Counted from the first letter of the stretch, positions 33,422 through 48,264 are shown. The stretch is 64,000 nt of DNA from Streptosporangium saharense (GCF_014203715.1 NZ_JACHJP010000001.1:186001-250000), one strand, 5' to 3'. Translations and numbers: made by a program. The notes: generated from the letters alone by a model not told the origin.

Positions 33422-34210
33422 TCATCCCAGGCCGCCCAGGCCCAGGAGCGGCAGCAGCATCCCCAGCGGGGACAGCGGGGGCTTCGACGCGGGCTTCGCC
33501 GGCCTCGTCGGAGCCGAGGGCCGGGACGCGGGCGGCTGGGCGTAGGGCGGGGCGTACGGCGGCTGCTCGGCCGCGGGCGGACGCTCCTCGCCGATCTCCC
33601 GCACCGAGGCGGGACGGGGCAGCGGCGTCAGGTCGTAGGGGTTCTCCCGGCCGTAGCTCTCCGGCGGCGCGGGAACCGAGGCGGACTGCGGGTAGCCGCC
33701 CGTGACGTTCTTGCGCGTCTCGCCGACGGCCACGCCGTAGGTGGGCGCGTTCGCGAGACGGTCGGCCCAGTCGCCCTCGGCGACGCTGATGAGCTGGGAC
33801 TGGGTGTGGGTGGACTCGTTGGCGTTCCTGGCGAACTTGCTGTACTTCGGATCCATGATGCCCTCGGCGGCGGCGAACTCGTTCACCACGCCGAAGATGC
33901 TCTCGGCGAACCGGAGGGCGTTCGCCGTCTGGGGCTTCATGGCCTCGTCCACGACCCGCAGCGGGGCCCTGCCGGCCGCGAAGCCGTTGGCGACGATGTC
34001 CCGCTGCGCGTCGAGATACTCGTTGGCTCCGTCGCAGACGGTCGGTGCGGCCCCGGGTGCCTGCAGAAGGCAGGGCACCACCGCGTCCACCGAGGCCGAG
34101 GCCGAGGCGGCCGCCGGAAGTCCGAATCCGGCCGCGAGTCCGCCGACGAGGGCGGTGGTGAGCACCGCCCTCGCGAGGATCCCGCGGGTCTTGCGTGACC
34201 CGTTCGACAT
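33422..34210 (-). CDS. Secreted protein with Pro-rich tail, 262 residues
   Basis: An exported protein: signal peptide of the form MSNGSRKTRG then a hydrophobic core (ILARAVLTTALVGGLAAGFGL) with a likely cut near ASASA. The mature N-terminal half has a folded region (LLQAPGAAPTVCDGANEYLDAQ, then helices). The C-terminal third is rich in Pro and Ala (PPAAEQPPYAPPYAQPP) and ends with a hydrophobic stretch (LGMLLPLLGLGG), possibly membrane- or wall-associated. No family is recognised. It lies downstream of clpB on the same strand after 88 bases and is probably not part of the heat-shock operon. Confidence 0.7.
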   Translation of the reverse strand: MSNGSRKTRGILARAVLTTALVGGLAAGFGLPAAASASASVDAVVPCLLQAPGAAPTVCDGANEYLDAQRDIVANGFAAGRAPLRVVDEAMKPQTANALRFAESIFGVVNEFAAAEGIMDPKYSKFARNANESTHTQSQLISVAEGDWADRLANAPTYGVAVGETRKNVTGGYPQSASVPAPPESYGRENPYDLTPLPRPASVREIGEERPPAAEQPPYAPPYAQPPASRPSAPTRPAKPASKPPLSPLGMLLPLLGLGGLG

Positions 34211-34298
34211 GCTCGTCTCCCTGTTACGTTCGGTTGTCGGAAGAATGCTGAAAGTAACAGGAAGAGGCGGGCGCCGAGAGCGTTTGGTCCGATGCTGG

Positions 34299-36884
<2,586 letters not shown>

Positions 36885-36967
36885 GGTTGTCTGCCTCGCT
36901 CCGTTCGGCGGCTACGGCGCCGGTGGGGCCGGCGCGATGATGTCCCCCCGGCCTTCGAGTTGGAGTG

Positions 36968-37315
36968 TCAGGCGGGTGGCAGTTGGTACTGGATGAGGGC
37001 GCGGATCATGGCCATCTCCGCGCGCAGGCGGTGGTTCTCGTCGCGCAGGCGGAGCGCCTCGGTCTCCAGCGCCAGGATGCGCTTGATGCCCGCGAGGTTG
37101 ATGCCCTCCTCCTGGGAGAGCCGTTGCACCTCGCGCAGCATGACGATGTCGCGCGTCGAGTACAGGCGACCGCGCCCCGCCGTACGGCCCGGGCTGACCA
37201 GGCCGAGACGGTCGTACTGGCGCAGGGTCTGGGGGTGGAGGCCCGACAGCTGGGCCGCCACCGAGATCACGTAGACCGGGGTGTCGTCAGACAGGTCGAA
37301 GTAGTTGGCGTCCAT
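36968..37315 (-). CDS. hspR: HspR heat-shock repressor (MerR family)
   Basis: A 115-residue MerR-type repressor. The HTH runs over VYVISVAAQLSGLHPQTLRQYDRLGLVSP, followed by the wing region GRLYSTRDIVMLREVQRLS. A helical C-terminus ends with a coiled coil (ALETEALRLRDENHRLRAEM). HspR binds HAIR sites (CTTGAGT-N7-ACTCAAG) and DnaK acts as its corepressor (known in Streptomyces). It is the fourth gene of dnaK-grpE-dnaJ-hspR and begins 2 bases after dnaJ ends, so it is autoregulated. The HAIR sites upstream of dnaK are the expected targets. Confidence 0.96.
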   Translation of the reverse strand: MDANYFDLSDDTPVYVISVAAQLSGLHPQTLRQYDRLGLVSPGRTAGRGRLYSTRDIVMLREVQRLSQEEGINLAGIKRILALETEALRLRDENHRLRAEMAMIRALIQYQLPPA

Positions 37316-37317
37316 GG

Positions 37318-38514
37318 CTACTCGCTTCTGGCCAGTTCGATGAGCTCGGCTCTCGGGTCACCACCCGCCGTCGCCTCACGGAAGTCCTCAAGGGCCCCCC
37401 TGGCCTTGTCCTCCAGATGTTGCGGCACCAGGACCTCGACCGTGACGAGCAGGTCGCCCTTCGTGCCGTCCTTGCGGGCCACGCCCCTGCCCCGCACCCG
37501 GAAGGTGCGGCCGTTGGGGGTGCCCTCGGGGATGCGCAGCGTGACCGGCAGCCCCTTCAGGATCGGCACCTTGATCTCGGCCCCGAGCGCCGCCTCGGTG
37601 AAGGTGACGGGCACCGTGATCGTCAGATTCTCGCCGGTCCTGCCGAAGACGGGATGCGGCTTGACGTGGATCTGGACGTAGAGGTCGCCCGCGGGACCGC
37701 CGTTCTCGCCCGGCGCGCCCTTGGCCTTGATCTTGATGCGCTGTCCGTCGCCGACCCCCGCCGGGATGCGCGCCTGGATCGTGCGGGTGCTCTTGCCCCG
37801 CCCGCTGCCCTCGCAGACCTCGCACGGGTTGTCGACCAGCAGCCCCCTGCCCTTGCAGTCGCGGCAGGGCTCGGAGAAGGCGAAGTTGCCGAGGTTCCTG
37901 CTGGCGGCCCCGGTGCCCTCGCAGGTCGGGCAGACCCTCGGGGTCGTCCCGGCCTTGGCCCCCGTGCCCGCGCACGCCGTACAGGCCGAGGAACTGGTCA
38001 GACGGAGCGAGACCGTGGTCCCCTCGACGGCCTCGCCGAAGGAGAGCGTGACCTCGGACTCGATGTCCTGGCCACGCCGCGCCCTCGTGGTCGCCCCCCC
38101 GGCGCGGGTGGTCGTGCCGCCGCCCCGGTTGAAGATGCCGCCGAAGATGTCGCCGATGCCACCCCCGCCCGTGCCGCCCTGGTGGGTGCCTCCGAACAGG
38201 TCTCCCAGGTCGAAGGGGAACCCACCGCTCCCGCTCCGCGAGGCCCCCCCGGTCCCCGCGTAGCCGCCGAGTCCCGATCCGAACAGCGTCCGCGCCTCGT
38301 CGTACTCCTTGCGGCGCTTGGTGTCGGACAGGATGTCGTAGGCCTCGGAGACCTCCTTGAACTTGGCCTCGGTCTCCGTGCTGCCCTGGTTGGCGTCCGG
38401 GTGGTACTGCCTGGCCAGCTTCCGGTACGCCTTCTTGATCTCTTCGGCGGTGGCGGTCTTGGGCACACCAAGGACGGCGTAGTAGTCCTTCTCCAGGTAG
38501 TCCTTGGTGCTCAT
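37318..38514 (-). CDS. dnaJ: DnaJ co-chaperone
   Basis: A 398-residue type I Hsp40. The J domain occupies about residues 8-75 with YHPDAN (the HPD motif that activates DnaK), followed by a Gly/Ser-rich region. The zinc-finger domain has four CxxCxGxG modules: [24 protein letters not shown] and CEVCEGSG. The C-terminal substrate domain follows. It lies third in the dnaK operon, 34 bases after grpE and 2 bases before hspR. Confidence 0.97.
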   Translation of the reverse strand: MSTKDYLEKDYYAVLGVPKTATAEEIKKAYRKLARQYHPDANQGSTETEAKFKEVSEAYDILSDTKRRKEYDEARTLFGSGLGGYAGTGGASRSGSGGFPFDLGDLFGGTHQGGTGGGGIGDIFGGIFNRGGGTTTRAGGATTRARRGQDIESEVTLSFGEAVEGTTVSLRLTSSSACTACAGTGAKAGTTPRVCPTCEGTGAASRNLGNFAFSEPCRDCKGRGLLVDNPCEVCEGSGRGKSTRTIQARIPAGVGDGQRIKIKAKGAPGENGGPAGDLYVQIHVKPHPVFGRTGENLTITVPVTFTEAALGAEIKVPILKGLPVTLRIPEGTPNGRTFRVRGRGVARKDGTKGDLLVTVEVLVPQHLEDKARGALEDFREATAGGDPRAELIELARSE

Positions 38515-38548
38515 CTCAGTTCCTTTTCAGATCTCAGATACGGGGGGT

Positions 38549-39142
38549 TCAGCTGTCGCTCGCGACAGGCTCTTCTTCGGGCTCGGCGACGGAGACCCGC
38601 GCGGGGCGGAGCACACGGTCGCCGATTCGGTAACCGGGCTGCAGGATCTCCACGCAGGTCGGCTCGGTGACTTCGGGGGAGTAGCTGTGCATGAGGGCCT
38701 CGTGCACCGTCGGGTCGAAGGGCTCACCCTTGGTTCCGAAGGCGCTCAATCCCAGCTTGCCCGTCGCGGCCTCAAGAGACTCGCTCACCTTGGCGAAACC
38801 GCCGGTGAGCTCGCCGTGGTCGCGTGCCCTGCCGATGTCGTCGAGAACGGGCAGCAGCTCGGTCAGCACACCGGCCACGGCCTGTTCCTTGATCGTCGTC
38901 CTGTCCCGATCGACCCGCTTGCGGTAGTTGGAGTACTCCGCCTGGAGACGCTGCAGGTCGGCGGTGCGCTCGGCGAGCTGGGTCGCCAGCTCGGCCGAGG
39001 CCAGGTCGGAGACCGCCGCGGCCTGCTCGTCCTGCCTGTCCGTCTCCCTGTCCGCCGCGCGCGCCTGCCCCGTCTCGGGGTCGATCTTGCGGTTGTCGCG
39101 GATCACCGGCTCCTGCTCGGAACCGTTCTCACGCGTGCTCAC
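38549..39142 (-). CDS. grpE: GrpE nucleotide exchange factor
   Basis: A 197-residue nucleotide-exchange factor for DnaK. A disordered acidic N-terminus (STRENGSEQEPVIRDN) is followed by a long helix (LATQLAERTADLQRLQAEYSNYRKRVDRDR) and the beta domain (PFDPTVHEALMHSYSPEVTEPTCVEILQPGYRI). The GTG at 39142 gives the expected size; a longer frame exists upstream but would overlap dnaK. It lies second in the operon, 25 bases after dnaK. Confidence 0.96.
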   Translation of the reverse strand: MSTRENGSEQEPVIRDNRKIDPETGQARAADRETDRQDEQAAAVSDLASAELATQLAERTADLQRLQAEYSNYRKRVDRDRTTIKEQAVAGVLTELLPVLDDIGRARDHGELTGGFAKVSESLEAATGKLGLSAFGTKGEPFDPTVHEALMHSYSPEVTEPTCVEILQPGYRIGDRVLRPARVSVAEPEEEPVASDS

Positions 39143-39167
39143 GCTCTTGCTCCCCTCGGCTCCGACG

Positions 39168-41781
<2,614 letters not shown>

Positions 41782-41789
<8 letters not shown>

Positions 41790-42903
41790 GATCACCCTAC
41801 TGGCGTCCCACCTGCCCGACGCGCCGCCCCCCGCCCCCGAGGTCGTCGCCCGCGCCAGGGCGCGCCTGAGGGATCCCGGATCCCGTACGGCCAGGCCCGG
41901 ACCGCGGAGGTGGACTCCGATGGCCGGACTGGCCACCGCGACCGCGACCGTCGCGGTCGCCGTGGCGGTCACGGTCGTGGTGGCCAACCTGGGCGACGCC
42001 GTACCGCAGACCGTGGCGACCCCGCTGAAGGGAAAGCAGCTCCTCCTGGCCATCGCGGACAGGGCAGAGAAGGCCCCCGTGGAGACCGGTGCCTACTGGC
42101 GGCGCCGGTCGGTCGTCGGGGCTCTCTTCCCGGTGGACGCCGTCTCCAGCGGAGTCGTGATCAACACCTACGACATCACGCTCTGGGCGCCACGGGAGTC
42201 CGGTGATCCCGCCCTCGCCAGCTCCAAAATGGAGCGCAAACGCTCCCTGACCCTGCCGTCGGGGAAGGCGCGCGAGCCGTGGGACCCGGCGAAGAAGTAC
42301 GACTACATGCTGGGCAGCGAGCCGAACCGGTGCGAGTACTCCTGGAAGGTCGAGCGGAAGGGGGTCCTGTACGACCGCAGGGCTGCCGAGCTGACCTTCG
42401 CCGACCTGGAGGCGCTACCGACGGATCCGGCCGCGCTGCTCGAACGGCTGAGGGCAGTGTGGACCGACCGGCCCAACGTGTCACCGGCCCCCGGGAGGGC
42501 GGGGCGTGGGGAGGTGCCCAAGGACGCGAAGGAGGAGCAGTACCTGAGCCTCGCGGCGGTCTCGCTGCTGAATCTGCCGAGTCCACCCGCCCTGCGGGCC
42601 GCGGCGCTGCGGATCCTCGCCGACCGGCCGGGCACCGAGGTGGTCGGGGAGGTTGTCGACGCGCTCGGCCGTACCGAGGTGGCGGTGCGGGTCAACGCCG
42701 ACCCGCCCTCCGAGACCGACTACCAGGTCATGGTCGATCCCAGGACGGGGGAGCTGGCGGGGAGCCGGAGCACCGCGGTGACGGACCGCGGCGGCCTGCC
42801 CCGGGGTACGGTGCTCGACTACGCCGCCTACGCCGAGCAGGGCTGGACCGATGAACGGCCCGCCCGGCCCGGCGGGTGTAAGCGGGTTTCGAACATCCCC
42901 TGA
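41782..42903 (+). CDS. CU044_5270-family membrane protein, sigma-factor partner
   Basis: A 373-residue protein with a short cytosolic N-terminus (EITLLASHLPDAPPPAPEVVARARARL), one membrane helix near residues 50-70 (AGLATATATVAVAVAVTVVVANL) and a large outer domain (KKYDYMLGSEPNRCEYSWKVERKGVLYDRRAAELTF and further). This is the CU044_5270 family, usually encoded right after an ECF sigma and thought to act as its anti-sigma or sensor. It overlaps the sigma gene by 8 bases. Confidence 0.85.
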
Positions 42904-42909
42904 CGGGGG

Positions 42910-43434
42910 TCAGTTACCAGGCGTGGCGGTGGGCTTGGGCTTCGGCTTGGGTTTGGCGCCGTCCACGAGTTTGCGGTGGGCGAGGGGGGTCTTGAGCTTG
43001 ACGGTCGTCACCTTCTTGATGGCGATGTCGATGCAGACCGGGTTCTGGATCTTGCTGCTCTGGCCCTCCCAGAGGGTGACGGTCACCTGCTTGGAGGTCT
43101 GCTTGACGCTCACCCGGTCGAGCACCGCGCAGGGCTCGACGCCGGACCACCAGACGACCCGCAGGCTCTTACCGTCCTTCGACGGCTTGGCGGAGAGCCA
43201 GGCGACCTTGCGCGGGCCGATGGTGTGGCCCTCGGGCTTGACCGGCTTGGGGCCGCCCCTGCCGGTCGGTTCGACCCTGGGGGCGACGGTACGGCTCACC
43301 GCCAGGGAGGGGACGGTGCCACCCGTGGCGCGCGTCGGGGCTTCGGCGCCGGTGGCGTTCTGGGAGCTCTGGGTACCGCAGGCCGCCGTCAGCAGCAGGC
43401 CCCCGGCCAGGACGGGGATCACGATCCTACGCAT
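42910..43434 (-). CDS. Putative lipoprotein with Lys/Pro tail
   Basis: A 174-residue exported protein with a signal peptide (RRIVIPVLAGGLLLTAACG) and a Cys that fits a lipobox. A Gly/Thr/Pro-rich linker follows, then a beta-rich domain (LRVVWWSGVEPCAVLDRVSVKQTSKQVTVTLWEGQ). Its two Cys may pair. The protein ends KPKPKPKPTATPGN. No family is recognised. Its stop is 6 bases from the convergent CU044_5270 gene, and it is divergent from proC. Confidence 0.7.
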   Translation of the reverse strand: MRRIVIPVLAGGLLLTAACGTQSSQNATGAEAPTRATGGTVPSLAVSRTVAPRVEPTGRGGPKPVKPEGHTIGPRKVAWLSAKPSKDGKSLRVVWWSGVEPCAVLDRVSVKQTSKQVTVTLWEGQSSKIQNPVCIDIAIKKVTTVKLKTPLAHRKLVDGAKPKPKPKPTATPGN

Positions 43435-43520
43435 ACTCCTGTCAACGGATCGCGGCGCCGTACGGTTCAAAGGTGCCCTTAGGCTGGTCATCCGCTTCTC
43501 CTCATGCAAGGTGCTTCGAC

Positions 43521-44315
43521 GTGATCGCGATTCTGGGAACCGGGAAGATGGGCGAGGCCCTGCTCTCGGGGCTGCTGCGGGCCGGGTTCGAGCCGGACGA
43601 GGTGCTGGCGACGGCGCGCCGCCCCGAGCGGGCCGCCGATCTCGGCAAGCGGTACGGCGTGCGGGTCGTGACCAACGCCGAGGCCGCCAGGAGCGCCGGG
43701 ACGATCATCCTTGCGGTCAAGCCGCAGGACATGGGCTCCCTGCTTACCGAGATCGCCCCGCACGTCGCCGCCGACCGCCTGGTGATCTCGGCCGCCGCGG
43801 GCATCACGACCTCCTTCGTCGAGTCTCGGCTTGAGGCCGACGTCCCGGTCGTGCGGGTCATGTCCAACACCCCGGTGCTGGTGGACGAGGCGATGAGCGT
43901 GATCTCCGCGGGCGCCCACGCCGGGGAGGAGCATCTGCGCCTGGCCGAGGACCTGCTGCGGCCCGTCGGCAAGGTGCTGCGCATCCCCGAGTCGCAGCAG
44001 GACGCCGCGACCGCGCTGTCCGGCAGCGGCCCCGCCTACTTCTTCTATCTCGTCGAGGCCATGGTGGACGCGGGCATCCTGCTCGGCATGCCCCGCGCCG
44101 CCGCGCTCGACATGGTCACCCAGTCGATCGTCGGCGCGGCCATCATGCTCCGTGACTCCGGCGAGCACCCGGTGATCCTCCGCGAGGCCGTCACCTCGCC
44201 GGGCGGCACGACCATCGCGGCCATCGCCGAGCTCGAACGGCACAGCGTCCGCGCGGCCTTCCTGGCCGCCATCGAGGCCGCCAGGGACCGCAGCCGCCAG
44301 CTCGCCGGTGGGTGA
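43521..44315 (+). CDS. proC: Pyrroline-5-carboxylate reductase
   Basis: A 264-residue enzyme of the last step of proline synthesis (P5C to proline with NAD(P)H). The Rossmann start is IAILGTGKMGEALLSGL, the NAD-binding loop includes ILAVKPQDM, and the C-terminal signature is GSGPAYFFYLVEAM with SPGGTTIAA. Length is typical. The start is the GTG at 43521. It stands alone here, divergent from a lipoprotein gene. Confidence 0.95.
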   Translation: MIAILGTGKMGEALLSGLLRAGFEPDEVLATARRPERAADLGKRYGVRVVTNAEAARSAGTIILAVKPQDMGSLLTEIAPHVAADRLVISAAAGITTSFVESRLEADVPVVRVMSNTPVLVDEAMSVISAGAHAGEEHLRLAEDLLRPVGKVLRIPESQQDAATALSGSGPAYFFYLVEAMVDAGILLGMPRAAALDMVTQSIVGAAIMLRDSGEHPVILREAVTSPGGTTIAAIAELERHSVRAAFLAAIEAARDRSRQLAGG

Positions 44316-44394
44316 TCCCCCCTTAGCCAGTTAAGTTTCCTTTTCATGCCATAAGCGGCATCATTTCCACGAGGTTCCGGGGGAGTGATGTGTG

Positions 44395-45645
44395 ATGGGC
44401 GGGCGTGCCGTACGAGCCGATGACCAGGGGAGACGGGAGCTGCCCGCGGTCTGGTCACGGAGCTTCGCCCTCTTCTTCACCGCCCGCTCGGTCTCCATGC
44501 TCGGCAGCGCGATGGTGCCGATCGCCACGGCGCTCGGTGTGGGCGGGCTGGGGTACGGCCCGACAGGGGTGGGGCTGGCGCTGGCCGCATGGATGGGGCC
44601 GGTCGCGCTGCTGATCCTGTTCGGCGGGGTCTTCGCCGACCGGTTCACCCCGCGCCGCATGATGGTCGGCGCCGACACGGTCAGGGTGGTGACCCAGGCG
44701 CTGCTGGCCTCGCTGTTCGTCTTCGGCACGCCCCGGCTGTGGCAGATCCTCGTCATCTCCGCGATCAACGGCGCCGCCGCCGCCATGTACCAGCCGGGGG
44801 TCGCGAGCACGGTCCCCAGGGTGGCCGGGGACGTGCAGCGGGCCAACGCCACCCTGCGCGTCTCCGAGTCGATCATGATGCTGGTCGGGCCTGGGGTCGC
44901 GGGGGCCGTGGCGGGCTTCGTCAACGTCGGGGTGGTCTTCGCGATCGACGCGGTGGGGTTCGCGGTCAGCGCCACCTGCCTGCTGCTGATGCGGCTGCCT
45001 CCCGGTCCCCGGCTCGTCACCGAGGGGGCGATGTGGCGCGACCTGCGCGGCGGCTGGCAGGAGTTCCGCTCCAGGACCTGGATGTGGTCGGTGATCCTGG
45101 TCTGGATCATCTTCGGCGCCACCCTGTTCGGCCCGCTGATCCCGCTGGGCTCGGTGCTGGTCAGCGCCAGGCTCGGGGAGCAGGGGTACGGCCTCGTCAT
45201 GTCCGCCTCCGGCGCGGGCACGATCCTGGGCGGGCTGCTCGCGATGCGGGTACGGCCCGCGCGACCGCTGATGGCCGGGGCGATCGGCATGTTCGGCTTC
45301 GCCCTCGAACCGCTGACGATCGCGACCGGCATGCCGCTGGAGATCCTGATGGCCGGGCACGTGGTCGGTGGCGCGGGCTGGGCGTTCTGGTCGGTCATGT
45401 GGGCCACGAGCATCCAGACTCAGGTGCCGCCGGAGGCGCTCAACCGGGTCACCGCCTACGAGGTCGGCGGCTCGACGCTGGCCGTACCGGTGGGGCAGGT
45501 CCTCGCCGGTCCGCTCGCCGAGGCCTTCGGCGCGCGGGAGACGCTGACCGTCTCCACGGTGGTCGCGGTGTGCGGCTGCGCCTGCCTGCTGCTGGTGCCC
45601 GCGGTCAGAAGACTGCGCAGGGTCACCGGCGCGGTCACCGCGTGA
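44395..45645 (+). CDS. MFS exporter, EntS-like (MFS_3)
   Basis: A 416-residue membrane protein with about twelve helices. The start SRSFALFFTARSVSMLGSAMVPIAT and the loop GGVFADRFTPRRMM (motif A) mark the MFS_3 group, whose members include enterobactin exporters. The substrate is unknown and no siderophore genes are close. The ATG at 44395 follows GGGGGAG. A GTG one codon earlier is possible. Confidence 0.9.
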   Translation: MGGRAVRADDQGRRELPAVWSRSFALFFTARSVSMLGSAMVPIATALGVGGLGYGPTGVGLALAAWMGPVALLILFGGVFADRFTPRRMMVGADTVRVVTQALLASLFVFGTPRLWQILVISAINGAAAAMYQPGVASTVPRVAGDVQRANATLRVSESIMMLVGPGVAGAVAGFVNVGVVFAIDAVGFAVSATCLLLMRLPPGPRLVTEGAMWRDLRGGWQEFRSRTWMWSVILVWIIFGATLFGPLIPLGSVLVSARLGEQGYGLVMSASGAGTILGGLLAMRVRPARPLMAGAIGMFGFALEPLTIATGMPLEILMAGHVVGGAGWAFWSVMWATSIQTQVPPEALNRVTAYEVGGSTLAVPVGQVLAGPLAEAFGARETLTVSTVVAVCGCACLLLVPAVRRLRRVTGAVTA

Positions 45646-45747
45646 GACCGGATGGGTCTGTGCGTCTGCACGTGCGGTAACGTCGGCCGGGGTGGGGGCC
45701 GTACCGGAACGCCTGTCTCCCGCGCACGATCGAACAGGGGAGGGCGC

Positions 45748-46911
45748 ATGAGCCGATCCGTGCGGGTCGTCTGGGACGATGCGCTCACCGGATACGACTT
45801 CGGACCGGGGCACCCGCTCGCGCCCGTCCGGGTCGAGCTGACCATGGCGCTGGCCAGGGAGCTGGGCGTGCTCGACGCCGTCGAGGTGGCAGGCTGCGTG
45901 CCCGCGACCGACGACGAGCTGGCGCTGGTCCACGGGCGCGGCTACATCGAGGCCGTCAGACGCGCCTCCGTCACCGGCAGACCCTACAGGGCCCACGGGC
46001 TCGGCACCGAGGACACCCCCTCCTTCGTCGGGGTGCACGAGGCCTCCGCGCTGATCACCGGCGCCACCCTCGCCGCGGCCCGCGCCGTCTGGTACGGCGA
46101 GGCCGAGCACGCGGTCAACGTCGCGGGAGGGCTGCACCACGCGATGCCCGACGCGGCGAGCGGGTTCTGCGTCTACAACGACCCCGCGGTGGCGATCGCC
46201 TGGCTGCTGGCCCAGGGGGCTACCCGGGTCGCCTACGTGGACGTGGACGTGCACCACGGCGACGGGGTGCAGACCGCCTTCTACGACGACCCCAGGGTTC
46301 TGACGATCAGCCTGCACGAGAGCCCCCGCACGCTCTTCCCGGGGACGGGCTTCCCCGACGAGCGCGGGGCCGAGGGGACGGCGGTCAACGTCGCGCTGCC
46401 CGCCGGGTGCGGGGACGTCGGCTGGCTGCGGGCCTTCGGCGCGGTCGTGCCGCCGCTGCTGCGGGAGTTCGCCCCCGAGGTCCTGGTCACCCAGCACGGC
46501 TGCGACAGCCACGCCCTCGACCCGCTGGCCCACCTCATGCTCAGCCTGGACGGCCAGCGTGCCGCCTACGCCGCGCTGCACGAGCTGGCCCACGAGACGG
46601 CGGGCGGGCGCTGGGTGGTGACCGGGGGCGGAGGCTACGAGCTGGTGCGGGTGGTGCCCAGGGCGTGGACCCACCTGATCGCCGAGGTCTCCGGCCAGCC
46701 GCTCGACCCGGAGACCGAGACGCCCCACGAGTGGCGGCGGTTCGTCGCCGAGCGGACGGGGGAGACGGCGCCGCTCACACTGACCGACGGCAGAAAACCG
46801 GAATTTCGTGATTTTTCTGCTGGTTATGACCCAGCAGACCCGATCGACAGGGCCATCATGGCGACGAGGAAGGCGATCTTCCCCTTCCACGGGCTGGACC
46901 CCCTCCCGTGA
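45748..46911 (+). CDS. Histone deacetylase-family (AcuC-like) hydrolase
   Basis: A 387-residue zinc hydrolase of the HDAC/AcuC superfamily. Motifs are GLHHAMPDAASGFCVYND (catalytic His pair), VDVDVHHGDGVQ (zinc Asp and His) and GGGGYEL near the C-terminus. Bacterial members deacetylate proteins such as acetyl-CoA synthetase or small amides. The partner substrate is unknown. The ATG at 45748 follows GGGGAGGGC, a good Shine-Dalgarno. The next gene is 48 bases downstream on the same strand and may be cotranscribed. Confidence 0.92.
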   Translation: MSRSVRVVWDDALTGYDFGPGHPLAPVRVELTMALARELGVLDAVEVAGCVPATDDELALVHGRGYIEAVRRASVTGRPYRAHGLGTEDTPSFVGVHEASALITGATLAAARAVWYGEAEHAVNVAGGLHHAMPDAASGFCVYNDPAVAIAWLLAQGATRVAYVDVDVHHGDGVQTAFYDDPRVLTISLHESPRTLFPGTGFPDERGAEGTAVNVALPAGCGDVGWLRAFGAVVPPLLREFAPEVLVTQHGCDSHALDPLAHLMLSLDGQRAAYAALHELAHETAGGRWVVTGGGGYELVRVVPRAWTHLIAEVSGQPLDPETETPHEWRRFVAERTGETAPLTLTDGRKPEFRDFSAGYDPADPIDRAIMATRKAIFPFHGLDPLP

Positions 46912-46959
46912 CGGTTCCGCGACGCTGGAAAGACACGCCACGACAGGGAGGAAGGGCCG

Positions 46960-47739
46960 ATGACGCGTGAGGACCTCCGCGCCCACCTGGTCCGCACCCG
47001 CATCGCCGGGGACGTGGACACCAGCAGGGAGAACAACCTCGACCACTACCGGGCGCTGGCGGAGCGGGAGCCGTACCACCTGTTCGGGCTGAGGCCGGAG
47101 GGCAACTGGGACGAGCGGGACGTCCTGGAGCTGATGGCCAAGTCCGCGGGGGTCGTGGCCGACCCCGGTCACAGGTTCGGCCAGGACACCATCGACCCGG
47201 ACCTGACGATCGACGCCGTCGAAGCGATGGGGGACACGATCGCCGGGGCGCTGCGGGTCGGTTCGCCGAGGGTGCTGATCGCCACCGGCCACCCCACCGG
47301 GCTGCTGGCCGTACATCTCGTGCTGGCCAGGTTGCTTGAGGAGCACGGGGCGGAGCTGCTCAGCCCCGCCGAGGGGTGGTCCTACCGCAACCCGAGGACC
47401 GGCAGGAAGAACGAGATCCGCTATGTGGGCGGCGTCGGCATGGCCGCCGACCGGGGCAACCTCATCCACACCCACGACTCGGTCCTCATGAGGGCCATGC
47501 TCGCCGAACTCGGCGAGGAGCGTCCCGACCTGGTGATCGCCGACCACGGCTGGGCCGGGGCGGCCGGGGAGGCGGGCGTTCTCACGGTCGGATTCGCCGA
47601 CAGCAACGACCCCGCGCTCTTCGTCGGCGAGGCCGAGGGGAAGATCGCGGTGACCGTCCCGCTCGACGACAACGTGCTACCGCGCCATTACGCTCCGCTG
47701 ACGAATCATCTCGTCGAGAGGGTCGTACGGGCTCTCTGA
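46960..47739 (+). CDS. Conserved actinobacterial phosphatase-like protein
   Basis: A 259-residue soluble protein of a family seen across actinobacteria and often labelled phosphatase. Conserved blocks are TRIAGDVDTSRENNLDHY near the N-terminus, ATGHPTGLLAVH in the middle, and ADHGWAGAAGEAGV followed by GFADSNDPALF near the C-terminus. The clustered His and Asp residues suggest a metal-dependent hydrolase, but activity is not shown. An AGGGAGGAAGG Shine-Dalgarno lies upstream. It precedes a low-GC gap and the HTH gene. Confidence 0.7.
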   Translation: MTREDLRAHLVRTRIAGDVDTSRENNLDHYRALAEREPYHLFGLRPEGNWDERDVLELMAKSAGVVADPGHRFGQDTIDPDLTIDAVEAMGDTIAGALRVGSPRVLIATGHPTGLLAVHLVLARLLEEHGAELLSPAEGWSYRNPRTGRKNEIRYVGGVGMAADRGNLIHTHDSVLMRAMLAELGEERPDLVIADHGWAGAAGEAGVLTVGFADSNDPALFVGEAEGKIAVTVPLDDNVLPRHYAPLTNHLVERVVRAL

Positions 47740-48060
47740 GGCGGGCGTTGCGCGAATCGGTTCGTCCCTTACGTGCTTTTCGCGCCTGCATTCCATCTGC
47801 CTCGCCGCCCGTTTACCGATTTTTTGGTTGTTGTGGGCCACGCTGAGAGAAGACAGTTGGTCCGTTCCAAGATCGGAAAGAGGGGTGTGGTCCGGCTGCT
47901 GGCCAGCGTTTTCTTCCGTTTCGCTGACGTGGGGCTGCGAGGACTGAGACAGTGGGGGGTTTGCACACTCGGAGTCCCGACTTACGCTGACGGCAGTACA
48001 CGTGCGTGAGCAATGGCACCAGTGGGGATAACCCGGAAACACGTGCGGAAGAGGCGTCCG
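47740..48060. other. 321-base gap with locally lower GC, promoter for the HTH gene
   Basis: The stretch at about 47,800-47,900 (with runs such as GATTTTTTGGTTGTTG) is clearly poorer in GC than its surroundings. Frames across it (78 codons on +, 65-68 on -) have unusual codon use and no Shine-Dalgarno, so I do not call them genes. The 3' part holds the HTH promoter. Confidence 0.5.
47961..47988 (+). promoter_or_regulatory. Promoter of the HTH gene
   Basis: TTGCAC, 16 bases, then TACGCT, a fair match to a vegetative actinobacterial promoter, ending 72 bases before the HTH start. Confidence 0.5.
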
Positions 48061-48264
48061 ATGGGTGCAGGCGAAAGACCTCTCAGTGAGGTGAAGTTCC
48101 TGACCGTGGCCGAAGTGGCCACTGTCATGAGGGTGTCCAAGATGACGGTGTACCGACTCGTGCATTCGGGCGAGCTGCCGGCCATCCGGGTCGGCCGATC
48201 CTTCAGAGTGCCTGAGCAGGCGGTCCACGACTATCTCAGGGATGCCTACATCGAGGCTGGTTGA
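48061..48264 (+). CDS. Excisionase-type HTH DNA-binding protein
   Basis: A 67-residue protein whose core is the MerR/excisionase HTH: KFLTVAEVATVMRVSKMTVYRLVHSGELPAIRVGRSFRVPEQAVHDYL. It is the actinobacterial protein usually found beside bS22 in this gene order. I start at the ATG at 48061 because GGAAGAGG sits 6-7 bases before it and the N-terminus (MGAGERPLSEV) matches what I know of relatives. An ATG 48 bases earlier has no Shine-Dalgarno. Target genes are unknown. Confidence 0.88.
   Translation: MGAGERPLSEVKFLTVAEVATVMRVSKMTVYRLVHSGELPAIRVGRSFRVPEQAVHDYLRDAYIEAG

Noticed and set aside
44455-47547. 1030-codon frame on the minus strand
   Set aside because: It spans several real genes on the plus strand (MFS, HDAC, phosphatase-like), each with family motifs, and its own product has none.
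47773-48009. 78-codon frame in the low-GC gap
   Set aside because: No Shine-Dalgarno, codon use unlike neighbours, and it spans the promoter of the HTH gene.
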